Assembly: GCA_013388645.1 (NCBI GenBank)
Contig: JACAEV010000027.1
Span: forward strand, 1 to 32,020
Length of the DNA: 32,020 nt
Direction: 5' to 3'
DNA from: Syntrophaceae bacterium
Lineage (GTDB): Bacteria; Desulfobacterota; BSN033; UBA1163
In this document: positions 15,339 through 22,331 of the stretch, piece after piece
Layout of the letters: every line of letters begins with the position of its first letter
Position numbering within the stretch: position 1 is the stretch's first letter
Notes under the pieces: generated by a model
What the model was told of the DNA's origin: nothing
What the model saw: the letters and a program-made list of their open reading frames with translations, nothing else
Database searches by the model: none
Program-made: the position numbers and the translations under genes

Positions 15339-16517
15339 TTACCTCCCAAAGATTGTAACGTTTCCGTAAAGCCCGACGCCGCCAATGTTATGGACAAGAC
15401 CAATCTCCGGTTCACCAGCTACCTGCATGGCACCTGCTTCGCCACGAAGCTGAAGAACAATCGTCCGGATTTGGGATCCTCCGGTTGCACCAATGGGGTG
15501 ACCTTTTGAAAGTAGTCCACCATCCACGTTCACAGGGATTTTCCCTTCCTTATAAGTCATTTTTTCACGGATGAGCTGCTTTCCCTCTCCCACTGGGGCA
15601 AATCCAAGACCTTCATAAGCCATGATCTCTGCAATGGTAAAGCAGTCGTGCACTTCAGCGACCTTGACGTCTTTAGAAGTGACCCCAGCCATTTGATAGG
15701 CTTGAGCTGCTGCTGCGTATCCGACGCTTAACCCCTTCGTAAAATCAGGTCTCGCCGCCATGTTGACTGCCTCAGAAGCCGCACCGATCCCTAAAACCCA
15801 GATGGGCTTTTTAGTAAAGGTTTTTGCCTTTTCGGCGTTTGCAAGGATGATGCAAGAACTTCCATCTGCATTGGCACAACAATCGCCTACTCGGAGCGGC
15901 CAGGCTACAGGGCCTGCCATTTTTGCTTCGGGGTCCCCTTGTTTGAAGTCTTCTGGTTTAACGGCTTTCCGATAGACCGCCCTTTCATTAATCACCCCAT
16001 AGGTGGATGCCTTGATTCGAACATTCATCAGGTCTTCATGAGTCAAACCATGCTTCGCCATATACGCCTGTGCGTAAAGAGCATAATACGCCGGCATCAT
16101 GGTTCCGAAAGGGGCTTCCCATTGGATGTCAGCACCTCTTCCCATTCTCTCTTGGGATTCCGCAGAGGTGATCTCAGACATTTTCTGAAATCCGAGGATC
16201 ACCACTACTTCATGGAGTCCAGATTTAATCATCCCATATCCCACTTTCACACCAGTGCTACTTGATGAGCAAACGCTTTCAACATAGAAAGTTGGTTGAG
16301 GAATCAGACCCAGATATTCAGCGAGGACTCCAGCAGGGGAGCGTTGTTTGTCATATTCAGGAGCCGAACAAAAAATGGAGGCATCGACCTCTTTCTGGGT
16401 GATCCCCGCATCTTGCATCGCCTCCCTGAATGCCTCAAAGGCCAATTCCCGGATCGATCCTTCATACCCTCTAACAAAGCTACTCTGTCCAACACCAATG
16501 ACTGCGACCTCTTTCAT
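15339..16517 (-). CDS. SCP2-type thiolase (acyl-CoA acetyltransferase subunit)
   Basis: This 392-residue thiolase has the nucleophile C83 in the segment VESVCSSSSTGV and the active-site histidine in KGHPIGATGG. The usual second cysteine near the C-terminus is replaced in LVHNIGGVG, as is normal for the non-classical SCP2/HMG-type thiolases that pair with DUF35. The start at 16517 (MKEVAVIGVG) has GGGAGGG upstream; a longer frame to 16541 lacks one. It probably cleaves a beta-ketoacyl-CoA. Given the pathway genes 10 kb away, 3-oxopimelyl-CoA is a candidate substrate (inference). It leads the operon with DUF35 and the 93-residue protein. Confidence 0.88.
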   Translation of the reverse strand: MKEVAVIGVGQSSFVRGYEGSIRELAFEAFREAMQDAGITQKEVDASIFCSAPEYDKQRSPAGVLAEYLGLIPQPTFYVESVCSSSSTGVKVGYGMIKSGLHEVVVILGFQKMSEITSAESQERMGRGADIQWEAPFGTMMPAYYALYAQAYMAKHGLTHEDLMNVRIKASTYGVINERAVYRKAVKPEDFKQGDPEAKMAGPVAWPLRVGDCCANADGSSCIILANAEKAKTFTKKPIWVLGIGAASEAVNMAARPDFTKGLSVGYAAAAQAYQMAGVTSKDVKVAEVHDCFTIAEIMAYEGLGFAPVGEGKQLIREKMTYKEGKIPVNVDGGLLSKGHPIGATGGSQIRTIVLQLRGEAGAMQVAGEPEIGLVHNIGGVGLYGNVTIFGR

Positions 16518-16640
16518 TGTCACCCTCCCATTTTCTCTCACCCTTCATCTCTGTTCCGACAAAGGGAAAGTCACTTAAACGCCATCGCCTTTCAGAGAAC
16601 GGGCCAGATTAAGAAATTTTTTGTTGATAAATAGAGTTTA

Positions 16641-16670
16641 AAGATAAATGAGAGTTCATTTTTTTGTCAA
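16641..16670 (-). promoter_or_regulatory. Candidate promoter for the thiolase operon
   Basis: On the minus strand TTGACA (complement of 16665-16670) and TATCTT (complement of 16641-16646) are 18 bp apart. The -35 is perfect and the -10 matches 4 of 6. It sits directly after the mltG stop and would give a leader of about 115 nt to the thiolase ATG. Confidence 0.45.
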
Positions 16671-16671
16671 G

Positions 16672-17685
16672 TTATTTTTTTAAAGATTTTTGGAATTTCC
16701 AAACTGCTCGATTATGTTCTTCGATATCAGAAGAAAAATAGTGAGACCCATCGTTCTTTGAGACAAAATAGAGATAAGGGACGGGAGTTGGGTTGATCGC
16801 CGCGAGAAGGGAGTCCTTTCCTGGGTTACAAATCGGTGTGGGGGGGAGTCCAACCATGAGATAGGTGTTGTAGGCGGTTGGCCTGTTGAGATCTTTTTTC
16901 GTTAGATTCCCATTAAAATCTTTCATTCCATAGATCACAGTGGGATCACTCTGAAGGGGAATTTTCTTTTTTAAACGATTGTGAAAGACAGCCGAGATCA
17001 GAGGTTTTTCTTCGGGGAGGGAAGTTTCTTTTTCGATGATGGAAGCTAAGATGACCGATTCTTTTACAGAGATTCCTAATTCAGAGGTCCGACCGATCAG
17101 ATCTGGCTTAAAAATTTGTTTGAACCGAAGTACCATCATTTTGATGGCCTCCTCTGGGTCCATCTCTCTAAACAGATGATAGGTGTCAGGGAAGAGGTAT
17201 CCTTCCAGGGTTGCTCCTGCCCATTGGGAGAGGTCGAGAGAGGAAATCAAGGCAGGAGAGGTCGCCTTTTTTATAAAATTCTCCTTTTCAGTGATATTCA
17301 AATCGTCTAATAACTGAGCGATTTGGGAAAGAGTGTATCCCTCTGGGATCGTTACGAGATGATGTTTCACCTGTCCCTTCACCAGAGCGTCCAATACATC
17401 AAGGGGTAGCATTTGGGTATGGAATTCATATTCCCCTGCTTTGATCGCGGCCTTCTTTCCAAAGACCGTGGCAAGAAGAATAAAAAAATGTCTGTTTTTA
17501 ATAACCCCCTCCTGGTTCAGTATTTCTGATACTTTTTTGAGAGGGGTTCCTTTTTTGATGAAGATCAATTTGGACGATGCGGATGAAGAAGGGGGAATAA
17601 ATAAAAGCCAATAAAGAACAGATATGAAGAAGAGGAGGAGAAACCCGCACAGGAAGACAAATTTATCCCTGGGGAAGGGTTTCAT
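16672..17685 (-). CDS. mltG: Endolytic murein transglycosylase MltG
   Basis: The 337-residue inner-membrane protein cuts nascent peptidoglycan strands and is thought to end glycan synthesis. One N-terminal membrane span (about 10-30) anchors it. A LysM-like segment follows (about 38-110), then the YceG catalytic domain with Glu218 in SIIEKETSLPEEKP, at the same number as the E. coli catalytic glutamate. The segments HNRLKKKIPLQSDPTVIYG and NTYLMVGLPPTPICNPG are typical. AGGAG 9 nt before the ATG supports the start. Its first 23 bases overlap the end of ruvX, indicating coupled translation. Confidence 0.93.
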   Translation of the reverse strand: MKPFPRDKFVFLCGFLLLFFISVLYWLLFIPPSSSASSKLIFIKKGTPLKKVSEILNQEGVIKNRHFFILLATVFGKKAAIKAGEYEFHTQMLPLDVLDALVKGQVKHHLVTIPEGYTLSQIAQLLDDLNITEKENFIKKATSPALISSLDLSQWAGATLEGYLFPDTYHLFREMDPEEAIKMMVLRFKQIFKPDLIGRTSELGISVKESVILASIIEKETSLPEEKPLISAVFHNRLKKKIPLQSDPTVIYGMKDFNGNLTKKDLNRPTAYNTYLMVGLPPTPICNPGKDSLLAAINPTPVPYLYFVSKNDGSHYFSSDIEEHNRAVWKFQKSLKK

Positions 17686-18103
17686 GGTTGATGCTCCTGT
17701 TTTGGTCTAAATATCCTTGGAGAATAAGGACAGCAGCCAGTTTGTCAATGACCTTTTTCCTTTTCTTTCTCGAAAGATCTGCCTCCAATAGGACCCTGGA
17801 AGCCCCTACGGTCGAAAGCCTTTCGTCCCAAGTGACAATAGGGATATGAATTTTTTCATTGATCTTTCTGATCCACTGTAGAACCATTTCCGCTTGTTGG
17901 CCGGACGTCCCGTTCATATTTTTAGGAAGGCCCACCACGATTTTATGAATTCCAAATTGATGAATGACCGCTTCAATTTCCCTTAAATCTTCTTTTTGCG
18001 ATCTCCGTTTGATGGTTTTAAGGCCTTGAGCCGTTATTTGCAGCTCGTCACTAACGGCAACTCCGATGGTATGGGATCCAACATCTAAACCCATTATTCT
18101 CAT
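17663..18103 (-). CDS. ruvX: RuvX/YqgF-family putative pre-16S rRNA nuclease
   Basis: This RNase-H-fold protein of 146 residues (from the start chosen here) acts in 16S rRNA 5' processing and was formerly annotated as a Holliday-junction resolvase. It shows the family start MGLDVGSHTIGVAVSD, with the catalytic Asp in the first strand, then VVGLPKNMNGTSGQQAE and WDERLSTVGA. I choose the ATG at 18103 because family members begin just before GLDVG; an in-frame ATG at 18121 has no ribosome binding site. A TTGACA-17-AATAAA pair lies so close that the mRNA might start at this ATG. It overlaps mltG by 23 bp. Confidence 0.9.
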   Translation of the reverse strand: MRIMGLDVGSHTIGVAVSDELQITAQGLKTIKRRSQKEDLREIEAVIHQFGIHKIVVGLPKNMNGTSGQQAEMVLQWIRKINEKIHIPIVTWDERLSTVGASRVLLEADLSRKKRKKVIDKLAAVLILQGYLDQNRSINHETLPQG

Positions 18104-18109
18104 TGAGTT

Positions 18110-18138
18110 TTTATTCCCCATTTGGTTTAAATTGTCAA
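18110..18138 (-). promoter_or_regulatory. Candidate promoter for ruvX-mltG
   Basis: On the minus strand TTGACA (complement of 18133-18138) and AATAAA (complement of 18110-18115) are 17 bp apart. The -10 matches only 4 of 6. The transcript would begin at or within a base or two of the ATG at 18103. Confidence 0.35.
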
Positions 18139-18223
18139 GGTTTCTGTCCGTTGTGTTTATGTGTTTATTAATAATTCCAATAAATACAATAAGTTGTAAT
18201 TAATTTATTAAAATAAAAAAATC

Positions 18224-18252
18224 TTGACAAAAGAATATGCCTTTGTTATAAA
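18224..18252 (+). promoter_or_regulatory. Strong sigma70-type promoter of the first acyl-CoA dehydrogenase gene
   Basis: TTGACA (18224-18229) and TATAAA (18247-18252) are 17 bp apart, matching 11 of 12 consensus positions in an A+T-rich setting. The predicted start near 18259 leaves a leader of about 25 nt that contains GGGGGAGG (18269-18275). No operator-like palindrome is visible, so the unit may be constitutive. Confidence 0.75.
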
Positions 18253-18283
18253 TTGCACAATCTAATTTGGGGGAGGCGATTAT

Positions 18284-19429
18284 ATGGATTTCAAATTATC
18301 AGAAGAACAAGAAGCAATGCGAGAGATGGCTAAAAATTTTGCTGAGAAAAAGATTGCTCCAACCATGGAGGAAGACGAGAAAGAGCATCGCTTTCGACGG
18401 GAGATAGTCAAAGAAATGGCGAGATTGGGTTTCTTTGGTTGTATCGCACCTGAGAAATATGGCGGAAATGAAAGTGGCTACCTTGCCGCCTGCGTCATGA
18501 CAGAAGAGATTGCCAGAATTTCTCCCTCCTGGGGACTTCCCTTTAACCTTCAGATGAACTCCATTCAATCTGTTCTTCTTAATTTTGGAACAGAGGAGCA
18601 GCGAGAACGCTGGATTCCTAAATTGATTAATGCTGATTTACTTGGCTGTTTTGCTATCACCGAGCCCAACACTGGCTCGGATGTAGCCTCTATGAAATCG
18701 ACAGCAGTAGAAGCAGAGGGAGGTTTTGTTCTGAATGGGACGAAGATGTGGATATCCGGAGTACCTGTTGCAGATCTTGGGATTGTATATGTGTATACGG
18801 ATAAGGCCGCCAAGCATCGCGGGATGTCTGCTTTTATCGTCGATATGCATGCCCCCGGTGTCACGCAAAAAGCCATTGATTCCAAATTGGGCCTTTTCTG
18901 TGCGCCCACCGGAGAAATCGTTTTTGAGGATGTCAAAGTGCCCAAGGAAAATTTAGTGGGTCAAAAGGGAGATGGTTTCAAAATCTGCATGTCCATGTTG
19001 GATAATACCCGGCTCTCTTCCGCGGCAAGAGCTGTGGGAGTGGCGAGGGCCTGTCTCGAACACTCTGTTCGATATGCCAATGAGCGGGAGCAGTTTGGGC
19101 AGCCCATTGCTAATTTCCAAATGATCCAGGAACAGATTGCAGAGATGTATGTGGAGGAACAGGCTGCGCGATTGTTAGTCTATCGAGCCGCCTGCAATCG
19201 GGACTTAGGGCAGCGGAATACCATCGAGGTGTCCTGTGCAAAATATTATGCGGCGGAAGTTGCGGTCAAGGCTGCGAATCAAGCCGTCAAGATTTTCGGA
19301 TCATACGGCTTTTCAACAGAATATCCGGTAGAGAGATTTTACCGGGATGCTAAATCCTATCAGATTGTAGAAGGGACATCCAATATTCAAAAGATGATCA
19401 TTGCGAGAAACGCATTAGGTCTTAAGTAA
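18284..19429 (+). CDS. Acyl-CoA dehydrogenase related to non-decarboxylating glutaryl-CoA dehydrogenase
   Basis: The 381-residue FAD enzyme is in the glutaryl-CoA dehydrogenase branch: LLGCFAITEPNTGSD, RGMSAFIVD, TRLSSAARAVGVA and the end segment STEYPVERFYRDAKSYQIVEG. The catalytic base is E363, and it is preceded by V362. In structures of the Desulfococcus enzyme a Tyr-to-Val change at this spot prevents decarboxylation, so glutaconyl-CoA would be released. However, the Arg that binds the substrate's distal carboxylate appears to be Gly84 here (in SPSWGLPF), so glutaryl-CoA is not certain as substrate. The next gene is a biotin carrier, fitting a separate biotin-dependent decarboxylase. The start has GGGGGAGG and a strong promoter. 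Confidence 0.85.
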   Translation: MDFKLSEEQEAMREMAKNFAEKKIAPTMEEDEKEHRFRREIVKEMARLGFFGCIAPEKYGGNESGYLAACVMTEEIARISPSWGLPFNLQMNSIQSVLLNFGTEEQRERWIPKLINADLLGCFAITEPNTGSDVASMKSTAVEAEGGFVLNGTKMWISGVPVADLGIVYVYTDKAAKHRGMSAFIVDMHAPGVTQKAIDSKLGLFCAPTGEIVFEDVKVPKENLVGQKGDGFKICMSMLDNTRLSSAARAVGVARACLEHSVRYANEREQFGQPIANFQMIQEQIAEMYVEEQAARLLVYRAACNRDLGQRNTIEVSCAKYYAAEVAVKAANQAVKIFGSYGFSTEYPVERFYRDAKSYQIVEGTSNIQKMIIARNALGLK

Positions 19430-19459
19430 AAATTTTCTTCTTGAGAGGAGGAAGACGTC

Positions 19460-19675
19460 ATGGGGACACCAGTGACTGTACCAATGGTAGGGAAGATTGT
19501 TTCGGTATCGGTTAAAGTAGGAGATAAGGTGAAAGAGGATGATCAGGTCGCCATATTGGAAGCGATGAAAATGGAGATGCCAGTGGTGGCGCCTGTCACC
19601 GGAACAGTGAAAGAGGTGTGCGTGGCTTCAGGGCAAGAAGTCGAAGCAGAGGCAGTGATCGCAGTGATTGAATAG
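19460..19675 (+). CDS. Stand-alone biotin carrier (biotinyl domain) protein
   Basis: The 71-residue protein is a single biotinyl domain. The biotinylation motif EAMKMEM places biotin on Lys37, and the hairpin partner VAPVTGTVKEV follows at the standard distance. It lacks the Pro/Ala-rich N-terminus of AccB, so it is more like the gamma subunit of a sodium-pumping decarboxylase or an acyl-CoA carboxylase. AGGAGG precedes the ATG. It follows the glutaryl-CoA-dehydrogenase-like gene by 30 bp. Glutaconyl-CoA decarboxylase is the natural partner (inference), but no carboxyltransferase or membrane subunit gene is in this window. Confidence 0.88.
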   Translation: MGTPVTVPMVGKIVSVSVKVGDKVKEDDQVAILEAMKMEMPVVAPVTGTVKEVCVASGQEVEAEAVIAVIE

Positions 19676-19706
19676 TTTTCCAAAAGAGAAGGGGGAAGGG
19701 GAGCCC

Positions 19707-20165
19707 ATGGAAGGGGATTTTTTTGAAGGATTAGTGATACGATCTCTGTCCAGTGGGGATCTGGATGCCATCGTCGAAATTGATCGGAAGGTGTTAGGAA
19801 AAGTCAGACAAGATTTTTGGAAAAATAAGATCGAACTCCCTAACCCCCGATACCCTTTCTCGGGTTTGGTGGCTGTCCTCAATGGGAAGGTGATAGGATT
19901 TATATTGGGGGAAGTGAGTGGATGGGAATTTGGGATTCCGGAAACAGTTGGGTGGATCAGTACGATCGGAGTGGATCCCGATTATCAACACAAAGGGGTT
20001 GCAAGAAAATTGAGTGAAGAATTTATCAAAAACCTCAAGTCGATCGGCGTGAGCGTCGTTTATACATTGGTGAATTGGAGCGATTGGGACTTGTTAAAAT
20101 TTTTCCACGCCATGGGGTTTACGAGAGGGGGTGAGATGATTAACTTGGAATTGAAAATTGGATGA
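19707..20165 (+). CDS. GNAT-family N-acetyltransferase
   Basis: This 152-residue single GNAT domain transfers an acetyl group from acetyl-CoA to an amine. Motif A is visible in TIGVDPDYQHKGVARKLSEEF, with QxxGxA binding the pyrophosphate of CoA, followed by the typical beta-strand VVYTLVNWSDWDLLKFFHAMGF. It resembles RimI-like protein acetyltransferases. The ATG at 19707 has GGGGAAGGGGAG upstream; the frame extends to a TTG at 19668 that overlaps the previous gene. It is probably cotranscribed with the biotin carrier. Lysine acetylation often tunes acyl-CoA enzymes in syntrophs, and the sirtuin at 4191 could oppose it; this is speculation. Confidence 0.85.
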   Translation: MEGDFFEGLVIRSLSSGDLDAIVEIDRKVLGKVRQDFWKNKIELPNPRYPFSGLVAVLNGKVIGFILGEVSGWEFGIPETVGWISTIGVDPDYQHKGVARKLSEEFIKNLKSIGVSVVYTLVNWSDWDLLKFFHAMGFTRGGEMINLELKIG

Positions 20166-20316
20166 TCCTTTCTTTTTGAGAAGTTTTCTACTTTGATTAT
20201 CATTTCTTAAGTTTGTTTCTTTTATCATCTAACATCTAATCAAAATTTTTTCTTATTTTTTCTATCTATTTGTAATAATTAAAAAACTATAATTGTTTTG
20301 GATCATAATTTTATTA

Positions 20317-20345
20317 TTGACAAGTTAGAGGGATTATGATAATTT
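20317..20345 (+). promoter_or_regulatory. Promoter of the TetR - acyl-CoA dehydrogenase unit
   Basis: TTGACA (20317-20322) is followed by GATAAT (20338-20343) after 15 bp, or by TAATTT (20340-20345) after 17 bp. Either way the tandem operators begin a few bases downstream, where a bound repressor would block initiation. Confidence 0.5.
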
Positions 20346-20348
20346 TCA

Positions 20349-20380
20349 ACCGACCAGTCGGATTAAACCGAATAGTCGGT
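20349..20380 (+). promoter_or_regulatory. Two tandem TetR-type operators
   Basis: ACCGACCAGTCGGA (20349-20362) and ACCGAATAGTCGGT (20367-20380) are two inverted repeats with half-sites ACCGA/TCGGT, centred 18 bp apart. This is the usual operator form for TetR regulators of acyl-CoA metabolism. They lie just after the promoter and about 75 bp before the TetR start, so autoregulation is likely. I found no third copy elsewhere in the window. Confidence 0.75.
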
Positions 20381-20382
20381 AT

Positions 20383-20419
20383 TTTTATCCATCTTCGCAG
20401 AAGATTAAGGGCTTTGCCC
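20383..20419 (+). repeat. Short hairpin repeat, copy 2, in the TetR leader
   Basis: TTTTATCCATCTTCGCAGAAG (20383-20403) repeats the sequence at 6014-6034 with one change. A second hairpin GGGC-TTT-GCCC (20409-20419) follows. Both would be in the 5' leader of the tetR mRNA. Confidence 0.4.
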
Positions 20420-20453
20420 GTGGGGCTCCATTTTAGTCCTTTTTAACATATTT

Positions 20454-21092
20454 ATGGAAAAATACCTGAAACAATTGACACCAAAAGAATTGAGCAAAAT
20501 GAACACCATTGCTAAAACAGCGGCTATGCTTTTTAACGAGAGAGGCTATTTGGAGACGAGTATGGATGATATCTCCTCGGCCGCTAAATTGAGTAAAGGG
20601 GGAATCTACCATTATTTTTCAAGCAAAAATGAAATCCTTTATTTTATTTCCACCCATTTCATGGGTCTTTTACTAAAGGATTTGGAGGAGGAGTTAAAGG
20701 GGATACAAGATCCTCTGAAGAAAATCCAATTCATCATTTCCCGGCATATTGGTTTTTATACGAAATATATCGCTGAGGCCAAAACCACCCTCCATGAAGG
20801 GCATCTGCTCCCCCCGCCCTATTTTGAAATGATCGCTGAGCAAGAAAAAAAATATCACCAAATTGTCCAAGAGGTCCTTGGGGAGCTTTTAGGGAGGCAG
20901 ATTTCAAAAGATCAATTAAAGATACTCACCTTTATTCTGTTTGGAACCTGCAATGGGATTTATTATTGGTATGATCCAAAGGGTCCTATGACTCCCGAAA
21001 CACTTTCAAAGATGATGAGTGACATTTTATGTAGGGGATTATTAGGTTTTTGGGAAAAGAGAGAAGCGACCATGAAGGGGGAGGATCACTGA
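20454..21092 (+). CDS. TetR/AcrR-family transcriptional regulator
   Basis: The 212-residue repressor-type regulator has an N-terminal helix-turn-helix (about 15-62) with AAMLFNERGYLETSMDDISSAAKLSKGGIYHYFSSKNE, a textbook TetR DNA-binding domain. The C-terminal ligand domain (about 70-205) resembles those that sense acyl-CoAs, though the ligand cannot be read. No good ribosome binding site precedes the ATG at 20454; an internal ATG at 20499 (MNTIAKT) also fits the family N-terminus. The gene heads a unit with three acyl-CoA dehydrogenases 42 bp downstream and has two operators in front, so it probably controls itself and them. Confidence 0.88.
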   Translation: MEKYLKQLTPKELSKMNTIAKTAAMLFNERGYLETSMDDISSAAKLSKGGIYHYFSSKNEILYFISTHFMGLLLKDLEEELKGIQDPLKKIQFIISRHIGFYTKYIAEAKTTLHEGHLLPPPYFEMIAEQEKKYHQIVQEVLGELLGRQISKDQLKILTFILFGTCNGIYYWYDPKGPMTPETLSKMMSDILCRGLLGFWEKREATMKGEDH

Positions 21093-21134
21093 GGATGGTA
21101 TGAACAAAAGATTTGACATTGACAGAGGTGTGGG

Positions 21135-22319
21135 ATGTTTGATCAAACAAGTTTTTTACCAACAAAAGAATTAAAAGATTTTCGAGATAGAATTCACCGA
21201 ATCGCTAAGGATCAGATTGCGCTTCAGGCGACGTTGGTCGATGAGGAAGAATTTTTCAACCGTGAAGTGGAATCGGTGTTATGGGAACATGGATTGTTGA
21301 CACTCACCTTTCCTGAGCGATACGGAGGGTACGGTAAGGGTAGAACCACAGCCTTGTGCATTGCCGTGGAGGAGATTGCAAAAGTTTGTGCGTCCTCTGC
21401 TTTGTTGCTCATCATCCAGGCGGTGGGAAGTTTTCCAATTATTCATGGAGGATCGAGAAAATTAAAGCAAAAATATTTACCGCAGATGAGCCAAGGTCGG
21501 AAATTGGTAGCTTACTTAGTCACTGAACCCACTGCTGGTTCAGATATTGCTAGTATTCAAACAACCGCTGTTCGGGATGGGAATGAATATGTCCTGAATG
21601 GTTCCAAATGCTTCGCGACCAGTGGGGGGGTGGCTGGGATCTATTCTGTTTTAGCAAAAACATCGGAGGAGAAAAGAAATGGGGATAGTTCTTTCTTCCT
21701 TGTCGAAAGGGAATCGTCAGGGTTATCGATCGGAAGAACTGAAAGTAAGCTGGGCCAGAGAGGGTCCAATACCACAGAGGTGTTTTTAGATAATGTGCGG
21801 GTCCCTGCAGAGAATCTATTAGGTCGTGAGGGGGAGGGGTTTCTTATCGCCATGAAAGATTTTGACATGTCGCGACCGACCATCGCTGCCCAGGCTTTAG
21901 GCATTGCAGAAGGGGCGTTTGAGGCTATCCTTGAGTTTATCAAAAATAGCCATACCCTTAAGAAGTCCGTTTCGGATCACCCAGCTATTCAGGCCTTCCT
22001 TGCGGATTCAGCCATCTTGATCGAAGCCTCCCGTGGGCTCACTTACCGCGCAGCGATATTACATGACCAGGGAAAGAGTAATACCAAGTTTGCATCCATG
22101 GCGAAATGCTTTGCAGGAGATGCCGCCATGAAAATCACTACAGATGCTGTGGATGTTATTCAAGTCTTAAATGGGTATGGGTTCTTAAAAAATTTTCAAG
22201 TGGAAAGGATGTTTCGCGACGCGAAATTGACCCAGATTTTTGAAGGGACGAATCAGATACAACGACTGGTCGTGACCCGTCAGATTTTGAAAGAGTCAAT
22301 GTCGTTCGACCAATCATAG
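21135..22319 (+). CDS. Acyl-CoA dehydrogenase, candidate cyclohexanecarboxyl-CoA dehydrogenase
   Basis: This 394-residue FAD flavoprotein has an intact canonical catalytic glutamate, E370 in QIFEGTNQIQ. The substrate/FAD motif LVTEPTAGSDIAS and the segments RGSNTTEVFLDNVRVP and SRPTIAAQALGIAEGA are typical. It shares the helix EEIAKVCASSALLLIIQAVG with the enzymes at 22332 and 29954, so these three form one subfamily. With a normal base it should catalyse ordinary 1,2-dehydrogenation; its neighbour at 22332 suggests cyclohexanecarboxyl-CoA, as in the adjacent pair of Syntrophus. The ribosome binding site (AGAGGTGTGGG) is imperfect. It is the first structural gene after tetR. Confidence 0.83.
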   Translation: MFDQTSFLPTKELKDFRDRIHRIAKDQIALQATLVDEEEFFNREVESVLWEHGLLTLTFPERYGGYGKGRTTALCIAVEEIAKVCASSALLLIIQAVGSFPIIHGGSRKLKQKYLPQMSQGRKLVAYLVTEPTAGSDIASIQTTAVRDGNEYVLNGSKCFATSGGVAGIYSVLAKTSEEKRNGDSSFFLVERESSGLSIGRTESKLGQRGSNTTEVFLDNVRVPAENLLGREGEGFLIAMKDFDMSRPTIAAQALGIAEGAFEAILEFIKNSHTLKKSVSDHPAIQAFLADSAILIEASRGLTYRAAILHDQGKSNTKFASMAKCFAGDAAMKITTDAVDVIQVLNGYGFLKNFQVERMFRDAKLTQIFEGTNQIQRLVVTRQILKESMSFDQS

Positions 22320-22331
22320 AGAGCGGTTTCC

